DNA from: Nocardioides sp.
GTDB taxonomy: Bacteria > Actinomycetota > Actinomycetes > Propionibacteriales > Nocardioidaceae
DNA: 55,307 nucleotides
Assembly (NCBI GenBank): GCA_025965335.1
Contig: JAOPXC010000326.1
Location: forward strand, 1-55,307
Direction of reading: 5' to 3'
In this document: one piece after another, positions 16,238-25,020 of the stretch
How positions within the stretch are numbered: position 1 is the first letter of the stretch
How the letters are laid out: every line of letters starts with the position of its first letter
Position numbers and translations under genes: made by a program
The notes under the pieces: model-generated
Seen by the model: the letters and a program-made list of their open reading frames with translations, nothing else
What the model was told of the DNA's origin: nothing
The model's database searches: none

Positions 16238-17064
16238 GGCTGCTCTCCCCGGGGCTCGTCGTGCCGGCGGTGCGGAGTCCTGGCCTGGTGCGCGGTCGGA
16301 ACGGTCGGCTCGACGGCGTCGTCCTCGTCCACCGCCGGCCAGCGGCGGACCAGGGCCAGGACCAGGGCGACTCCGGCGCGGACGAGATAGAGCAGCGCAC
16401 GGGCGCTGGTCTGGCTCGGGACCCCTCCCTGTCGTACCCGCATCTCGACCGGGTACTGGCCGATCTGGCAACCCGCGCGGACCGCGATCACCGTGGACTC
16501 GACGGTGTCGCCGAGATACTCCGCCGGGTAGTGCGCGGCGAACACCCGCATCGCCCGAGCGTTGGCGGCGCGGTAGCCGCTCGTGACGTCGGTCAGCGTG
16601 GTGCGGGCCATGCGGGACAGGGCGACCGCCAGGATCTTCATCGCCGCACGTCGCGCCGGGGACACCCGATAGGGAACCCCCTCACCGGCGAACCGGGCGC
16701 CGATCACGAGGTCGTGGTCGACGAGCTGGTCGATCAGCGGGGACAGGTAGCGGGCGTCGTGCTGCCCGTCGGCGTCGAACTGCACGGCCGCGTCGTAGCC
16801 GTGGCGCAGCGCGTAGCGGTAGCCCGTCCGCATCGCGCCGCCGACGCCGAGGTTGAACGGCAGCGAGCACACGAGCGCGCCGGCGTCCGCGGCGACGGTG
16901 GCGGTGCTGTCCGTGGACCCGTCGTCGACCACGAGCACGTGCACGGCCTCCCCGGACGAGGCGATGTCCTGCAGGGTCTGGGTGAGCGCATCCTGCTCGT
17001 TCCATGCGGGCACGATGATCAGGACGCGTTGCGGTCTGCTGCGCGGCTCCCTCGTTCCCGTCAT
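16234..17064 (-). CDS. Family 2 glycosyltransferase, polyprenyl-phosphate sugar synthase type
   Basis: 276 residues. The GT-A core shows VPAWNEQDALTQTLQDI, VVDDGSTDST (about 48-57), the metal site FDADGQHD (about 94-101) and GARFAGEG, followed by the SGYRAANARA acceptor-side motif. These are hallmarks of DPM1/polyprenyl-phosphate mannosyl- or glucosyltransferases, which charge a lipid carrier with one sugar on the cytoplasmic face. One C-terminal hydrophobic segment (about 230-248) precedes a polar tail. The start MTGTREPRSR avoids an implausible upstream extension. It diverges from the acyl-CoA dehydrogenase gene; DUF2304 follows with overlap. Confidence 0.9.
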   Translation of the reverse strand: MTGTREPRSRPQRVLIIVPAWNEQDALTQTLQDIASSGEAVHVLVVDDGSTDSTATVAADAGALVCSLPFNLGVGGAMRTGYRYALRHGYDAAVQFDADGQHDARYLSPLIDQLVDHDLVIGARFAGEGVPYRVSPARRAAMKILAVALSRMARTTLTDVTSGYRAANARAMRVFAAHYPAEYLGDTVESTVIAVRAGCQIGQYPVEMRVRQGGVPSQTSARALLYLVRAGVALVLALVRRWPAVDEDDAVEPTVPTAHQARTPHRRHDEPRGEQP

Positions 17065-17162
17065 GTCGGGGAACTCTAGCCAGCGCGGTTGTTGGCCGGG
17101 GGCCCGGACGCGCGAAACTACTCGTCGGTACACTTCGCCGCAGCAATCGAGGAGAGGAACCG

Positions 17163-18380
17163 ATGGGACGGCTCTGCGAAACCGACGGTCTGACCGATGA
17201 CCAGCTGGAGATCCTGAAGGCGGTCAGGACCTTCGTCAACGAGAAGATCCTTCCCGTCGCCACCGAGCTCGAGCACGCGGACGAGTACCCCACCGAGATC
17301 GTCGAGGGGCTCAAGGAGATGGGCCTGTTCGGCCTGATGATCCCCGAGGAGTACGGCGGGCTCGGAGAGTCGCTGCTGACCTACGCCCTGGTCGTGGAGG
17401 AGATCGCCCGCGGCTGGATGAGCGTGTCGGGTGTGATCAACACGCACTTCATCGTCGCCTACATGCTGCTCCAGCACGGCACCGAGGAGCAGAAACGGAA
17501 GTACCTCCCGAGGATGGCCGAGGGCGAGGTCCGTGGCGCGTTCTCGATGTCCGAGCCCGGCTGTGGCTCCGACGTGGCCGCCATCAAGACAAAGGCCGTG
17601 GTGTCGACAAGCTCGAGCGACGGGAAGCCGGAGAGCTACACGATCGACGGCCAGAAGATGTGGCTGACCAACGGTGGCTCGGCCAACCTGGTCGCCGTGC
17701 TCGTCAAGACCGACGAGGGCGCCGAAACGCCGTACAAGAACATGACGACGTTCCTGGTGGAGAAGGAGGTCGGGTTCGGCGAGACGGCCCAGGGCGTCAC
17801 GATCCCCGGCAAGATCGAGAAGATGGGCTACAAGGGCGTCGACACGACCGAGATGGTCTTCGAGGGCCACCGGATCTCCGCGGACCAGATCCTGGGCGGC
17901 GAGCCGGGCAAGGGCTTCTACCAGATGATGGACGGCGTCGAGGTCGGCCGCGTGAACGTCGCGGCCCGTGGCTGCGGCGTGGCCAACCGGGCCTTCGAGC
18001 TCGGCGTGGCCTACGCCCAGCAGCGCGAGACGTTCGGCAAGAAGATCGCCGAGCACCAGGCCGTGATGTTCCGCCTGGCCGAGATGGCCACCAAGGTCGA
18101 GGCGGCCCACCAGATGATGGTGCGGGCGGCCCGCAAGAAGGACGCCGGCAAGCGCAACGACCTCGAGGCCGGCATGGCGAAGTACCTGGCCTCGGAGTAC
18201 TGCTCGCAGGTCGTCGAGGACTCCTTCCGGATCCACGGTGGCTACGGGTTCTCGAAGGAGTACGAGATCGAGCGCCTCTACCGCGAGGCCCCGATGCTGC
18301 TGATCGGCGAAGGCACCGCCGACATCCAGAAGATGATCATCGGCCGTCGAGTGATCGAGGACTACAGGGCCAAGGGCTGA
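17163..18380 (+). CDS. Acyl-CoA dehydrogenase
   Basis: 405 residues, FAD enzyme that introduces the alpha,beta double bond in acyl-CoA. Family signatures: PEEYGGLGESLLTYALVVEEIARG (N-terminal domain, split by family spacing), AFSMSEPGCGSDV in the flavin-binding sheet, QKMWLTNGG, and the C-terminal REAPMLLIGEGTADIQ region that contains the glutamate-bearing end. The ATG has GAGGAGAGGAA upstream. The sequence type is the one I associate with actinobacterial short or branched acyl-CoA enzymes encoded beside a MaoC hydratase; that partner lies at 27136, separated by envelope genes. The neighbours on both sides are unrelated to fatty acid metabolism. Confidence 0.93.
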   Translation: MGRLCETDGLTDDQLEILKAVRTFVNEKILPVATELEHADEYPTEIVEGLKEMGLFGLMIPEEYGGLGESLLTYALVVEEIARGWMSVSGVINTHFIVAYMLLQHGTEEQKRKYLPRMAEGEVRGAFSMSEPGCGSDVAAIKTKAVVSTSSSDGKPESYTIDGQKMWLTNGGSANLVAVLVKTDEGAETPYKNMTTFLVEKEVGFGETAQGVTIPGKIEKMGYKGVDTTEMVFEGHRISADQILGGEPGKGFYQMMDGVEVGRVNVAARGCGVANRAFELGVAYAQQRETFGKKIAEHQAVMFRLAEMATKVEAAHQMMVRAARKKDAGKRNDLEAGMAKYLASEYCSQVVEDSFRIHGGYGFSKEYEIERLYREAPMLLIGEGTADIQKMIIGRRVIEDYRAKG

Positions 18381-18450
18381 GTCTTCGGCCGGAGCGCAGC
18401 CGTCACACTGTTCACTGGCGCCCCACCAGTTGCACGGTTACGCTCGGTGT

Positions 18451-21405
18451 ATGAACGTGAGCCCGCTCACTCGGTCCGTCGCTGCGCTCGTGGTCGCCGC
18501 GACGTTCGTCGTGACCCCGGCGCTGGCCGGCGCGGGCGGTGCGACCGTGCCGGCGGTGCCCGGGTCGGCCGCGACGGCGGCCCCCCTCTCGTGCCCCGAG
18601 GTCGTCGTCCTGGCCGTGGACGGGCACGGCAACGGCTGGGACGACGGCCCGGCGGCCGGCACCTCTCTGTATGTCCTCACCTCCTCGCTCGTCGGCCAGG
18701 CCACGCGGGCGGGCAGCAGTGTCGCGGTCCGCCACCTCGGCGTCCCCTTCGCCGACGCGGATGCGCTGGCCCCTGGCGACCAGGCCGGACGGAGCGCGAC
18801 CAAGGCGGTCACGAAATCCCGCACCCGCTCGTGGTTCCAAGGCAAGAAGACCGCCATCACCGGCCTGACCAGCGAGCTAATGACGCTGTCCGCGGCCTGC
18901 CCCGAGCAGGCCTACGTGCTCGCGGGTGACTCCCAGGGCGCGGGTGCCGTGCACCGCTTCCTGCTCAAGCTCGATGGCAACACCGCGCTGCAGGGGCGGT
19001 TGGTCGGCGCGGTCCTCGTCGCCGACGGTGACCGGGTAGCCGGTACGGGTGCGACGATCCTGGGCGCCCCGGCCGCTGCCGCATCCGGTCGTGGCGTCGT
19101 CGCGACGTACCTCGGCAGCGTGGCCGACGTCCCGACCTCGACGCTGGACGTCCCGGTCGCTTCGGTCTGCACCCAGGGCGACATCGTCTGTGACCTGCGG
19201 AACTGGTCAGTGACCCGATCGCTGGCCGCCCACGAGACCTACCGGACGAAGGAGGGCCGCCGGCAGCTGCACGCCGCGGCCAAGCAGATGTGGGACCGGG
19301 CCTCCGCCTGGCCGCGCCCGCTGACCGGGCAGACCGTGGCGACCACGCCGGGCGAGTCGTTCTCCCGGCAGCTCCTGGTACGCGTAGGCAGCGCCCATGC
19401 CGCGACGAGCGTCTTCGAGCCGCTGGGGGCGCTGCCGGCAGGCGTGACCCTGAGCGAGTCGGGCGTGCTGGCGGGCGCCGTCTCGACGGCGGGCTCCGTC
19501 GACGTGAGCTTCGCCGTGCACAACAGCGCTCCCGTCACCTCGAGCACGTCGGGCACGGTCACGATCGTCGCGACCAGCGTCGAGGCGAGCTCCCAGGTGA
19601 ACGCCGGCGGCCAGAGCAGCTGCCACGTGAACGGGGAGGGCACGGCCTACTGCCAGGGCGACAACACCTTCGGCCAGCTCGGCGACGGCACCGATGTGGA
19701 CCGGCGCCGCCCGGTGCAGGTCGGTGCCATCGGCGAGTGGGCCACGATCAGCACGAGCGGCGCCACCACGTGCGGAGTCAAGCGCACGGGCCAGCTCTTC
19801 TGCTGGGGCATGAACGCCCGCGGCCAGCTCGGCCTGGGTGGCGGCCCGCAGCGCTGGAGCCCGCAGCTGGTCGGCACCTCCTCGAGCTGGGCGACGGTCG
19901 CCACCGGCTGGTTGCACACCTGCGGCGTCCGCCAGAACGGGACCCTGTGGTGCTGGGGCGCGAACGACGCCGGTGAGCTCGGCATCGGCTCGCGGATCTC
20001 GAAGGCCGCGCCCGTCAAGGTGGGCGAGGGGAAGAGCTGGACCTCGGTGACCGTCGGCGGCTGGCACAGCTGCGGTCTCCACGCGGACGGCAGCGCATCG
20101 TGCTGGGGCCGCAACGACTTCGGGCAGCTGGGCACCGGCAGCACCGCGCGCCGGCTGCGTCCCATAGCGGTCGCCTCCGACCTGAGCTGGACGCAGCTCG
20201 ACGCGAGCTGGTCCTCGACCTGCGGCCTCGCGACCGACGGCGTGATCCGCTGTTGGGGGCAGAACGACCAGGGCCAGCTGGGTGATGGATCCCGGGTGCC
20301 GCGGTTGCTGCCCGTCGACGTGGCGGGCGCCAGGGCCTGGTCCGACCTGGCCGTCGGCGACACCCACGCCTGCGGCCTCGACAGCACCGGTACCGCATGG
20401 TGTTGGGGCAGCAACCGGTACGGCGAGCTCGGCGACGGCACCGAGACCGGGTCGCCCACGCCGACGAAGGTCGCCGGCGACCAGATCTGGGTCTCGCTGG
20501 ACGCCGGCTGGCTGCACTCGTGCGCACTCGCGCTCGACGACACCATGCAGTGCTGGGGAAACAACGAGAAGGGCCAGCTCGGCCGCGGCGACCGCATCAA
20601 CCGCTCCACGCCGCCGGGGGTCCGCCCGCCCGCCCAGCGCGTCGTCACCAAGCGACTGGCCAAGAACGTGGTGGTCACGACGTTCAACGTGCTCGGCAGC
20701 AGCCACACCCAACCCGGCGGAGGGGCGATGACCTACGCGCCCGGACGCATCCGAGCGGAGTGGACCGCCAACTTCCTGCAGGCCGCGAAGTCCGGCATCC
20801 TCGCGTTTCAGGAGCTCAAGACAGATCAGGCCCAGGCTCTCGAGCGCGCGCTCGGCGACACCTACAGCTTCTACCCGGGCAGCCGGGGCGCGCCGCGCGT
20901 CGTGTGGCAGAGCATCATGTGGGACTCCAGCCAGTGGGAGCTCGTGGAGGCCGAGGACATCTGGGTCCCGGTGATCGGCACCACCCGCCCCAACCCCTTC
21001 GTGCTGCTGCGCAACAGGGGGACCGGTCGGGAGGTCGGCGTGCTCAACGTCCACAACTCCTCCAAGAACACCCCGGAGCGGCAGAGAGAGCGCAACCAGG
21101 CGGTGCGCCTCGAGATCAAGGAGATCCTCAAGCGGCGCCACCAGGGCATCCCCGTGCTCTTCCTCGGTGACATGAACGAGCGGGAGAAGGTCTTCTGCAA
21201 GGTGACGGGGCAGACCGACCTCGAGGCCGTCACCGGCGGCTCCAACACGGGGAAGTGCCGACCGCCCGGCACCATGCACTTCGACTGGATGTTCGCCTCG
21301 CCGGAGTTCAAGGTCCGCAGCCGGGCCTTCGTCCGGACCCCGCAAATCGTTCGGATCACCGACCACGCGGTGTTGACCTCGACCATGTCGGTTCCCGGCG
21401 CCTGA
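18451..21405 (+). CDS. Secreted cutinase + RCC1 propeller + EEP phosphodiesterase
   Basis: 984 residues. Signal peptide about 1-29. Residues 46-280 form a cutinase-like serine esterase: nucleophile S161 in AGDSQGAG, D244 in the CTQGDIVC motif, H261 in AAHETY, so the triad looks complete. An Ig/cadherin-like strand region follows (300-375). Seven RCC1-type repeats (385-730, each with GQLG or GELG and a CWG strand) would close one seven-bladed propeller. An EEP domain (740-982) keeps N746 (FNVLG), E in FQELKT, NVHN, GDMN and TDH. Esterase plus phosphodiesterase in one secreted chain points to a complex surface lipid, glycopolymer or nucleic acid substrate. I know no described protein of this layout. 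Confidence 0.85.
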   Translation: MNVSPLTRSVAALVVAATFVVTPALAGAGGATVPAVPGSAATAAPLSCPEVVVLAVDGHGNGWDDGPAAGTSLYVLTSSLVGQATRAGSSVAVRHLGVPFADADALAPGDQAGRSATKAVTKSRTRSWFQGKKTAITGLTSELMTLSAACPEQAYVLAGDSQGAGAVHRFLLKLDGNTALQGRLVGAVLVADGDRVAGTGATILGAPAAAASGRGVVATYLGSVADVPTSTLDVPVASVCTQGDIVCDLRNWSVTRSLAAHETYRTKEGRRQLHAAAKQMWDRASAWPRPLTGQTVATTPGESFSRQLLVRVGSAHAATSVFEPLGALPAGVTLSESGVLAGAVSTAGSVDVSFAVHNSAPVTSSTSGTVTIVATSVEASSQVNAGGQSSCHVNGEGTAYCQGDNTFGQLGDGTDVDRRRPVQVGAIGEWATISTSGATTCGVKRTGQLFCWGMNARGQLGLGGGPQRWSPQLVGTSSSWATVATGWLHTCGVRQNGTLWCWGANDAGELGIGSRISKAAPVKVGEGKSWTSVTVGGWHSCGLHADGSASCWGRNDFGQLGTGSTARRLRPIAVASDLSWTQLDASWSSTCGLATDGVIRCWGQNDQGQLGDGSRVPRLLPVDVAGARAWSDLAVGDTHACGLDSTGTAWCWGSNRYGELGDGTETGSPTPTKVAGDQIWVSLDAGWLHSCALALDDTMQCWGNNEKGQLGRGDRINRSTPPGVRPPAQRVVTKRLAKNVVVTTFNVLGSSHTQPGGGAMTYAPGRIRAEWTANFLQAAKSGILAFQELKTDQAQALERALGDTYSFYPGSRGAPRVVWQSIMWDSSQWELVEAEDIWVPVIGTTRPNPFVLLRNRGTGREVGVLNVHNSSKNTPERQRERNQAVRLEIKEILKRRHQGIPVLFLGDMNEREKVFCKVTGQTDLEAVTGGSNTGKCRPPGTMHFDWMFASPEFKVRSRAFVRTPQIVRITDHAVLTSTMSVPGA

Positions 21406-21497
21406 CACGCGGACTCGGTGCACGGTCGCGGGCGCCCCACGGTTAAAGTGACATCGCCGATCGGCGCCACCGGACCCCGGACCCAGGAGAAATTCGT

Positions 21498-22817
21498 ATG
21501 CGTGCTGCGCGAGCCCCTCTGGGCGTCGTCCTGCTCAGCCTCGTCGCCACGGTCGCGGTCGTCACCGGGCCGGTCTCGTCCGCGTCACCGGGCCTCCCTG
21601 CCGCCACGACCGCCCACGCGCAGGTGGCGAAGCCGCCGAAGGCGAGATACGTACCGCCCGCGGGAGTGCTGTTCAACGATCCGATGGTGCCGGCTCGCCG
21701 GCGCGTGATCCTCCACAAGGTGATCCGGTCGATCAAGAACACCGCGAGGAAGCAGACGATCCGAATCTCCGTGTGGAACCTCGACGATCGGCCGATCGTG
21801 ACCACCCTGCTCCGCGCGAACAGGCGCGGGGTTCACGTCCAGGTCGTGGTCTCGGGCATCGTCGACAACTCCAACTGGGACCGTCTCAAGCGCGGCCTCA
21901 ACCGCAACACCAGGGACCAGAGCTTCGCCGTGCAGTGCAAGGGCGGCTGCCGCAGCTCGGCCAAGATCATGCACTCGAAGTTCTTCCTGTTCAGCAGGAT
22001 CCACGGTGTCCGCGACATCTCCATGTTCGGTTCGGTGAACCTCACCACCCCGGCGGGCAACCGGCAGTGGAACGACCTGGTCACGGTGCCGCACAAGGCG
22101 AAGCTCTACAACTACCTCGTCAAGACTTTCGACCAGTACGCCAGGGACAAGAAGGTCGCTAGGCCGTACGAGGTCTACCAGGCGGACAACCGCTACCGCG
22201 TGACGTTGTTCCCGGCACCGAACCGCAACCCGGTTCTCAACGAGCTGCGCAAGGTCCGCTGCCACGGCGTCACCGGCGGCACCGGCAACGGGGCGGGCCG
22301 CACGCTGATCCGGATCGCCATCGCCGGCTGGTTTGACTCCTACGGGAACGCCATCGCCGCCCGGCTGCGCCGGCTCTGGGACCAGGGCTGTGACGTCAAG
22401 ATTGTCACCACGCTCGCCGGCCGCGGGGTCAATCGGACTCTGAAGGACCCGAGGGGACGGGGCCCGGTCCCGATCCGGGAGGTCAGCGTCGACTTCAACG
22501 ATGACGGGATCCCCGATCGATACCTGCACCTCAAGTCGCTGGCCATCAGCGGGGTGTACAACGGTGACACCGGCGCGTCGGTGCTCTTCACCGGATCGCC
22601 CAACTGGAGCACCAGGGCGCAACGCTCGGACGAGCTCTGGGTGCGCATCCTCAACCAGCCCGGCCTCGTTCGGCACTACGCCGGCCACGTGAACCGGCTC
22701 TACGCCTCACGGTCGGCCATGGCCAGCGGTGGGAGTCCGATTGGCAACACCGACCGGCTCGCGATGCGGGTCACCGCGGGCGACCCGGGACTGCCGAGCT
22801 GGTTCGAGCTCGAGTGA
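21498..22817 (+). CDS. Secreted phospholipase D-like protein
   Basis: 439 residues with a signal peptide (about 1-40, ending near AHAQ). Two HKD-type motifs are seen: H159-S-K161 with GSVN at 178-181, and H344-L-K346 with GSPN at 366-369. In both, the acidic residue expected four positions after the Lys is Ser instead (HSKFFLFS, HLKSLAIS). PLD-superfamily enzymes cleave or transfer phosphodiesters of lipids or nucleic acids through a His intermediate, and such variants can stay active. Cys pairs (C147, C151) fit an exported protein. The C-terminus PSWFELE is echoed by the small frame at 12256. Confidence 0.82.
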   Translation: MRAARAPLGVVLLSLVATVAVVTGPVSSASPGLPAATTAHAQVAKPPKARYVPPAGVLFNDPMVPARRRVILHKVIRSIKNTARKQTIRISVWNLDDRPIVTTLLRANRRGVHVQVVVSGIVDNSNWDRLKRGLNRNTRDQSFAVQCKGGCRSSAKIMHSKFFLFSRIHGVRDISMFGSVNLTTPAGNRQWNDLVTVPHKAKLYNYLVKTFDQYARDKKVARPYEVYQADNRYRVTLFPAPNRNPVLNELRKVRCHGVTGGTGNGAGRTLIRIAIAGWFDSYGNAIAARLRRLWDQGCDVKIVTTLAGRGVNRTLKDPRGRGPVPIREVSVDFNDDGIPDRYLHLKSLAISGVYNGDTGASVLFTGSPNWSTRAQRSDELWVRILNQPGLVRHYAGHVNRLYASRSAMASGGSPIGNTDRLAMRVTAGDPGLPSWFELE

Positions 22818-22838
22818 CGCACGACGTGGCGACGTGAA

Positions 22839-24983
22839 GTGACCGGACGGCACGCGGTCGCGGAAGCCGCCGCGCCGCCGCGCCGCTCGGCACCGGGCGG
22901 CTTCCGCTCCGACGTCCAGGGCCTGCGCGCGCTCGCCGTCGTGCTGGTGGTGCTCGACCACGCACGGATCGGGCCACTCCACGGAGGCTTCGTCGGCGTA
23001 GACGTGTTCCTGGTGATCTCCGGCTTCCTCATCACCGGGTTGCTGCTCGGCGAGGCGGACCGGCACGGGCGGGTCTCGCTCGTCGGCTTCTACGCCAGGC
23101 GGGCGCTGCGAATCCTGCCGGCCGCCACGCTGGTCCTCGCAGTCACGGCAGTCGCGGGCTACTTCCTCCTCAACGCGATCGACGCGCTGCGGCTGCTCAA
23201 GGACACTGTTTGGGCGGCGTTCTTCGCCGCCAACGTCAAGTTCGCCCGAGACGAGACCGACTACTTCGCCCAGGACGACGCCACCTCGCCGATCCAGCAC
23301 TACTGGTCGCTCGCGGTCGAGGAGCAGTTCTACCTGGTCTGGCCGCTGGTCGTGCTCGTCCTGGTGTGGGCGTTCCGTCGCCACGGCCGTGACCGCCGCG
23401 CGGTCACCGTTGCGATCGTGCTGATCAGCGCCGTGTCCTTCCTCTGGGCGGCGTACCTCGTCGGCGACGACCCGCGGGGCGCCTATTTCTCCACGCCCGC
23501 CCGCGCCTGGGAGCTGGGGCTCGGCGCCGCGGTGGCGGCTCTCAGACCACGGATCGCTCGGTTGCCTCGAGGGCTGCTGGCCGGAGCATCCTGGGCGGGC
23601 CTGCTCCTGATCGGCGGGGCGGCCCTGGAGTTCACCGAGGGGACGCGCGTGCCGGGACCGCCGGCGCTGCTTCCGGTGGTCGGCTCCGTCCTACTCCTCG
23701 GCGGGGGCATGCACGCCGCAGGATGGGGGCCGCAGGGGCTGCTCTCGCTCGCTCCGATTCGGTGGATCGGCGACCGGTCGTACTCCTTCTACCTCTGGCA
23801 CTGGCCGGCGTTGGTGATCGTCGGCAGTGTCTGGCGTACGCCGCACGGCTGGTCGGGCCTGCTCGTCGTCCTTGCCGCGCTGGCGGTCTCAGACCTTTCC
23901 TACCGCTTCGTCGAGAATCCCTTCCGCCGGGCGCAGGTGTTCCGGCCGCGGTGGCGCGGCGTGGCGCTGTACCCGGTCTCGGTGGGCGTCCTGGGCCTCG
24001 TCGTACTGGCGACGCACGGCGCCGTCGTCCACGAGTACACCAAGGCGCGGCCGGCGATCACAGTCAGCCGGTTCGGCCAGGACGGCGACACCACGAATGT
24101 TCAGTTCTCGCGCGACCCGCGGGTGGCGCTGGTGCAGGCGTCGGTGCTCGCCGCCCAGAACGGCATGGCGATTCCGAACCCGCTCAGGCCCAGGGCGCTC
24201 GGCCTGGCCGACCACGTCGCGGCCGACCTGACCGGCTGCGAGTACGCCGGCCTCCCAGACCCGATGCCCATGTGCGAGCGAGGCGACACCGGCGCCGACC
24301 GAACCATGGTCCTGGTCGGCGACTCCCACATGCGGCACTGGATCCCCGCAGTCGACCAGCTGGCGAAGCGACACGGCTACCGCACCTACTACTTCGTGCT
24401 GCAGGGCTGCACCCCCGGCCTGGTGCAACCGTGGTCCCTGGTCACCGACTCCCCGGACGAGGGCTGTGTCTTCTTCCACAACTGGACGCAGCAGCAGATC
24501 GAGCAGATCAAGCCCGACATCGTGATGATGTCGAGCGACACGCTGCCAGGCTACGTCAACGACGCGGGGGAGCACCTGACCGACGGGCGCGACGTCGCCG
24601 ACCTCATCGAGCAGGGCATCGTCGACCGCATCCACTCGCTGGAGGGCCTCGCCGGCCGCGTCGTGGTGCTCGCCGACCCGCCCAGGCTCCAGTTCGACCC
24701 CACTCGCGTCTCCGAGCGCGGGGCGACCCTGCTCGACGTGCTCTCGGACCCGCAACCCCGCTCGATGCAGATGCGGGCGGCGGTGCGGGCAGGCGTGGAG
24801 TCGACGGCCGCCGACTACATCGAGACCAAGCAGTGGTTCTGCGCCTACGGCAGGTGCCCTGTCGTGATCGGGGACTACATCACCCGCCGCGATCGCGGCC
24901 ACATCACGCTGGAGTACTCCGCGTCGCTCGCCGGCCCGCTCGGGCGGGCACTCGGGCTCGTCGACGGGTCCCCAAGGACCTGA
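22839..24983 (+). CDS. OafA-type membrane acyltransferase with SGNH domain
   Basis: 714 residues from a GTG 21 bases after the PLD stop. The N-terminal acyltransferase-3 domain (about 20-400, ten or eleven helices) shows DVFLVISGFLITGLLL and the hallmark YWSLAVEEQFYLVWPL. A periplasm-facing SGNH hydrolase-like domain follows (about 480-710) with the nucleophile block GDSHMRHW near 494-501. Such fusions O-acetylate (or otherwise acylate) cell-surface polysaccharide: the membrane part exports the acyl group and SGNH transfers it. It lies in a same-strand run with the EEP, PLD and fourth sulfotransferase-like genes. Confidence 0.9.
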   Translation: MTGRHAVAEAAAPPRRSAPGGFRSDVQGLRALAVVLVVLDHARIGPLHGGFVGVDVFLVISGFLITGLLLGEADRHGRVSLVGFYARRALRILPAATLVLAVTAVAGYFLLNAIDALRLLKDTVWAAFFAANVKFARDETDYFAQDDATSPIQHYWSLAVEEQFYLVWPLVVLVLVWAFRRHGRDRRAVTVAIVLISAVSFLWAAYLVGDDPRGAYFSTPARAWELGLGAAVAALRPRIARLPRGLLAGASWAGLLLIGGAALEFTEGTRVPGPPALLPVVGSVLLLGGGMHAAGWGPQGLLSLAPIRWIGDRSYSFYLWHWPALVIVGSVWRTPHGWSGLLVVLAALAVSDLSYRFVENPFRRAQVFRPRWRGVALYPVSVGVLGLVVLATHGAVVHEYTKARPAITVSRFGQDGDTTNVQFSRDPRVALVQASVLAAQNGMAIPNPLRPRALGLADHVAADLTGCEYAGLPDPMPMCERGDTGADRTMVLVGDSHMRHWIPAVDQLAKRHGYRTYYFVLQGCTPGLVQPWSLVTDSPDEGCVFFHNWTQQQIEQIKPDIVMMSSDTLPGYVNDAGEHLTDGRDVADLIEQGIVDRIHSLEGLAGRVVVLADPPRLQFDPTRVSERGATLLDVLSDPQPRSMQMRAAVRAGVESTAADYIETKQWFCAYGRCPVVIGDYITRRDRGHITLEYSASLAGPLGRALGLVDGSPRT

Positions 24984-25020
24984 CCGGGCCCCGGGTCGTC
25001 GTCTTCGTAGACTGCCCGCT

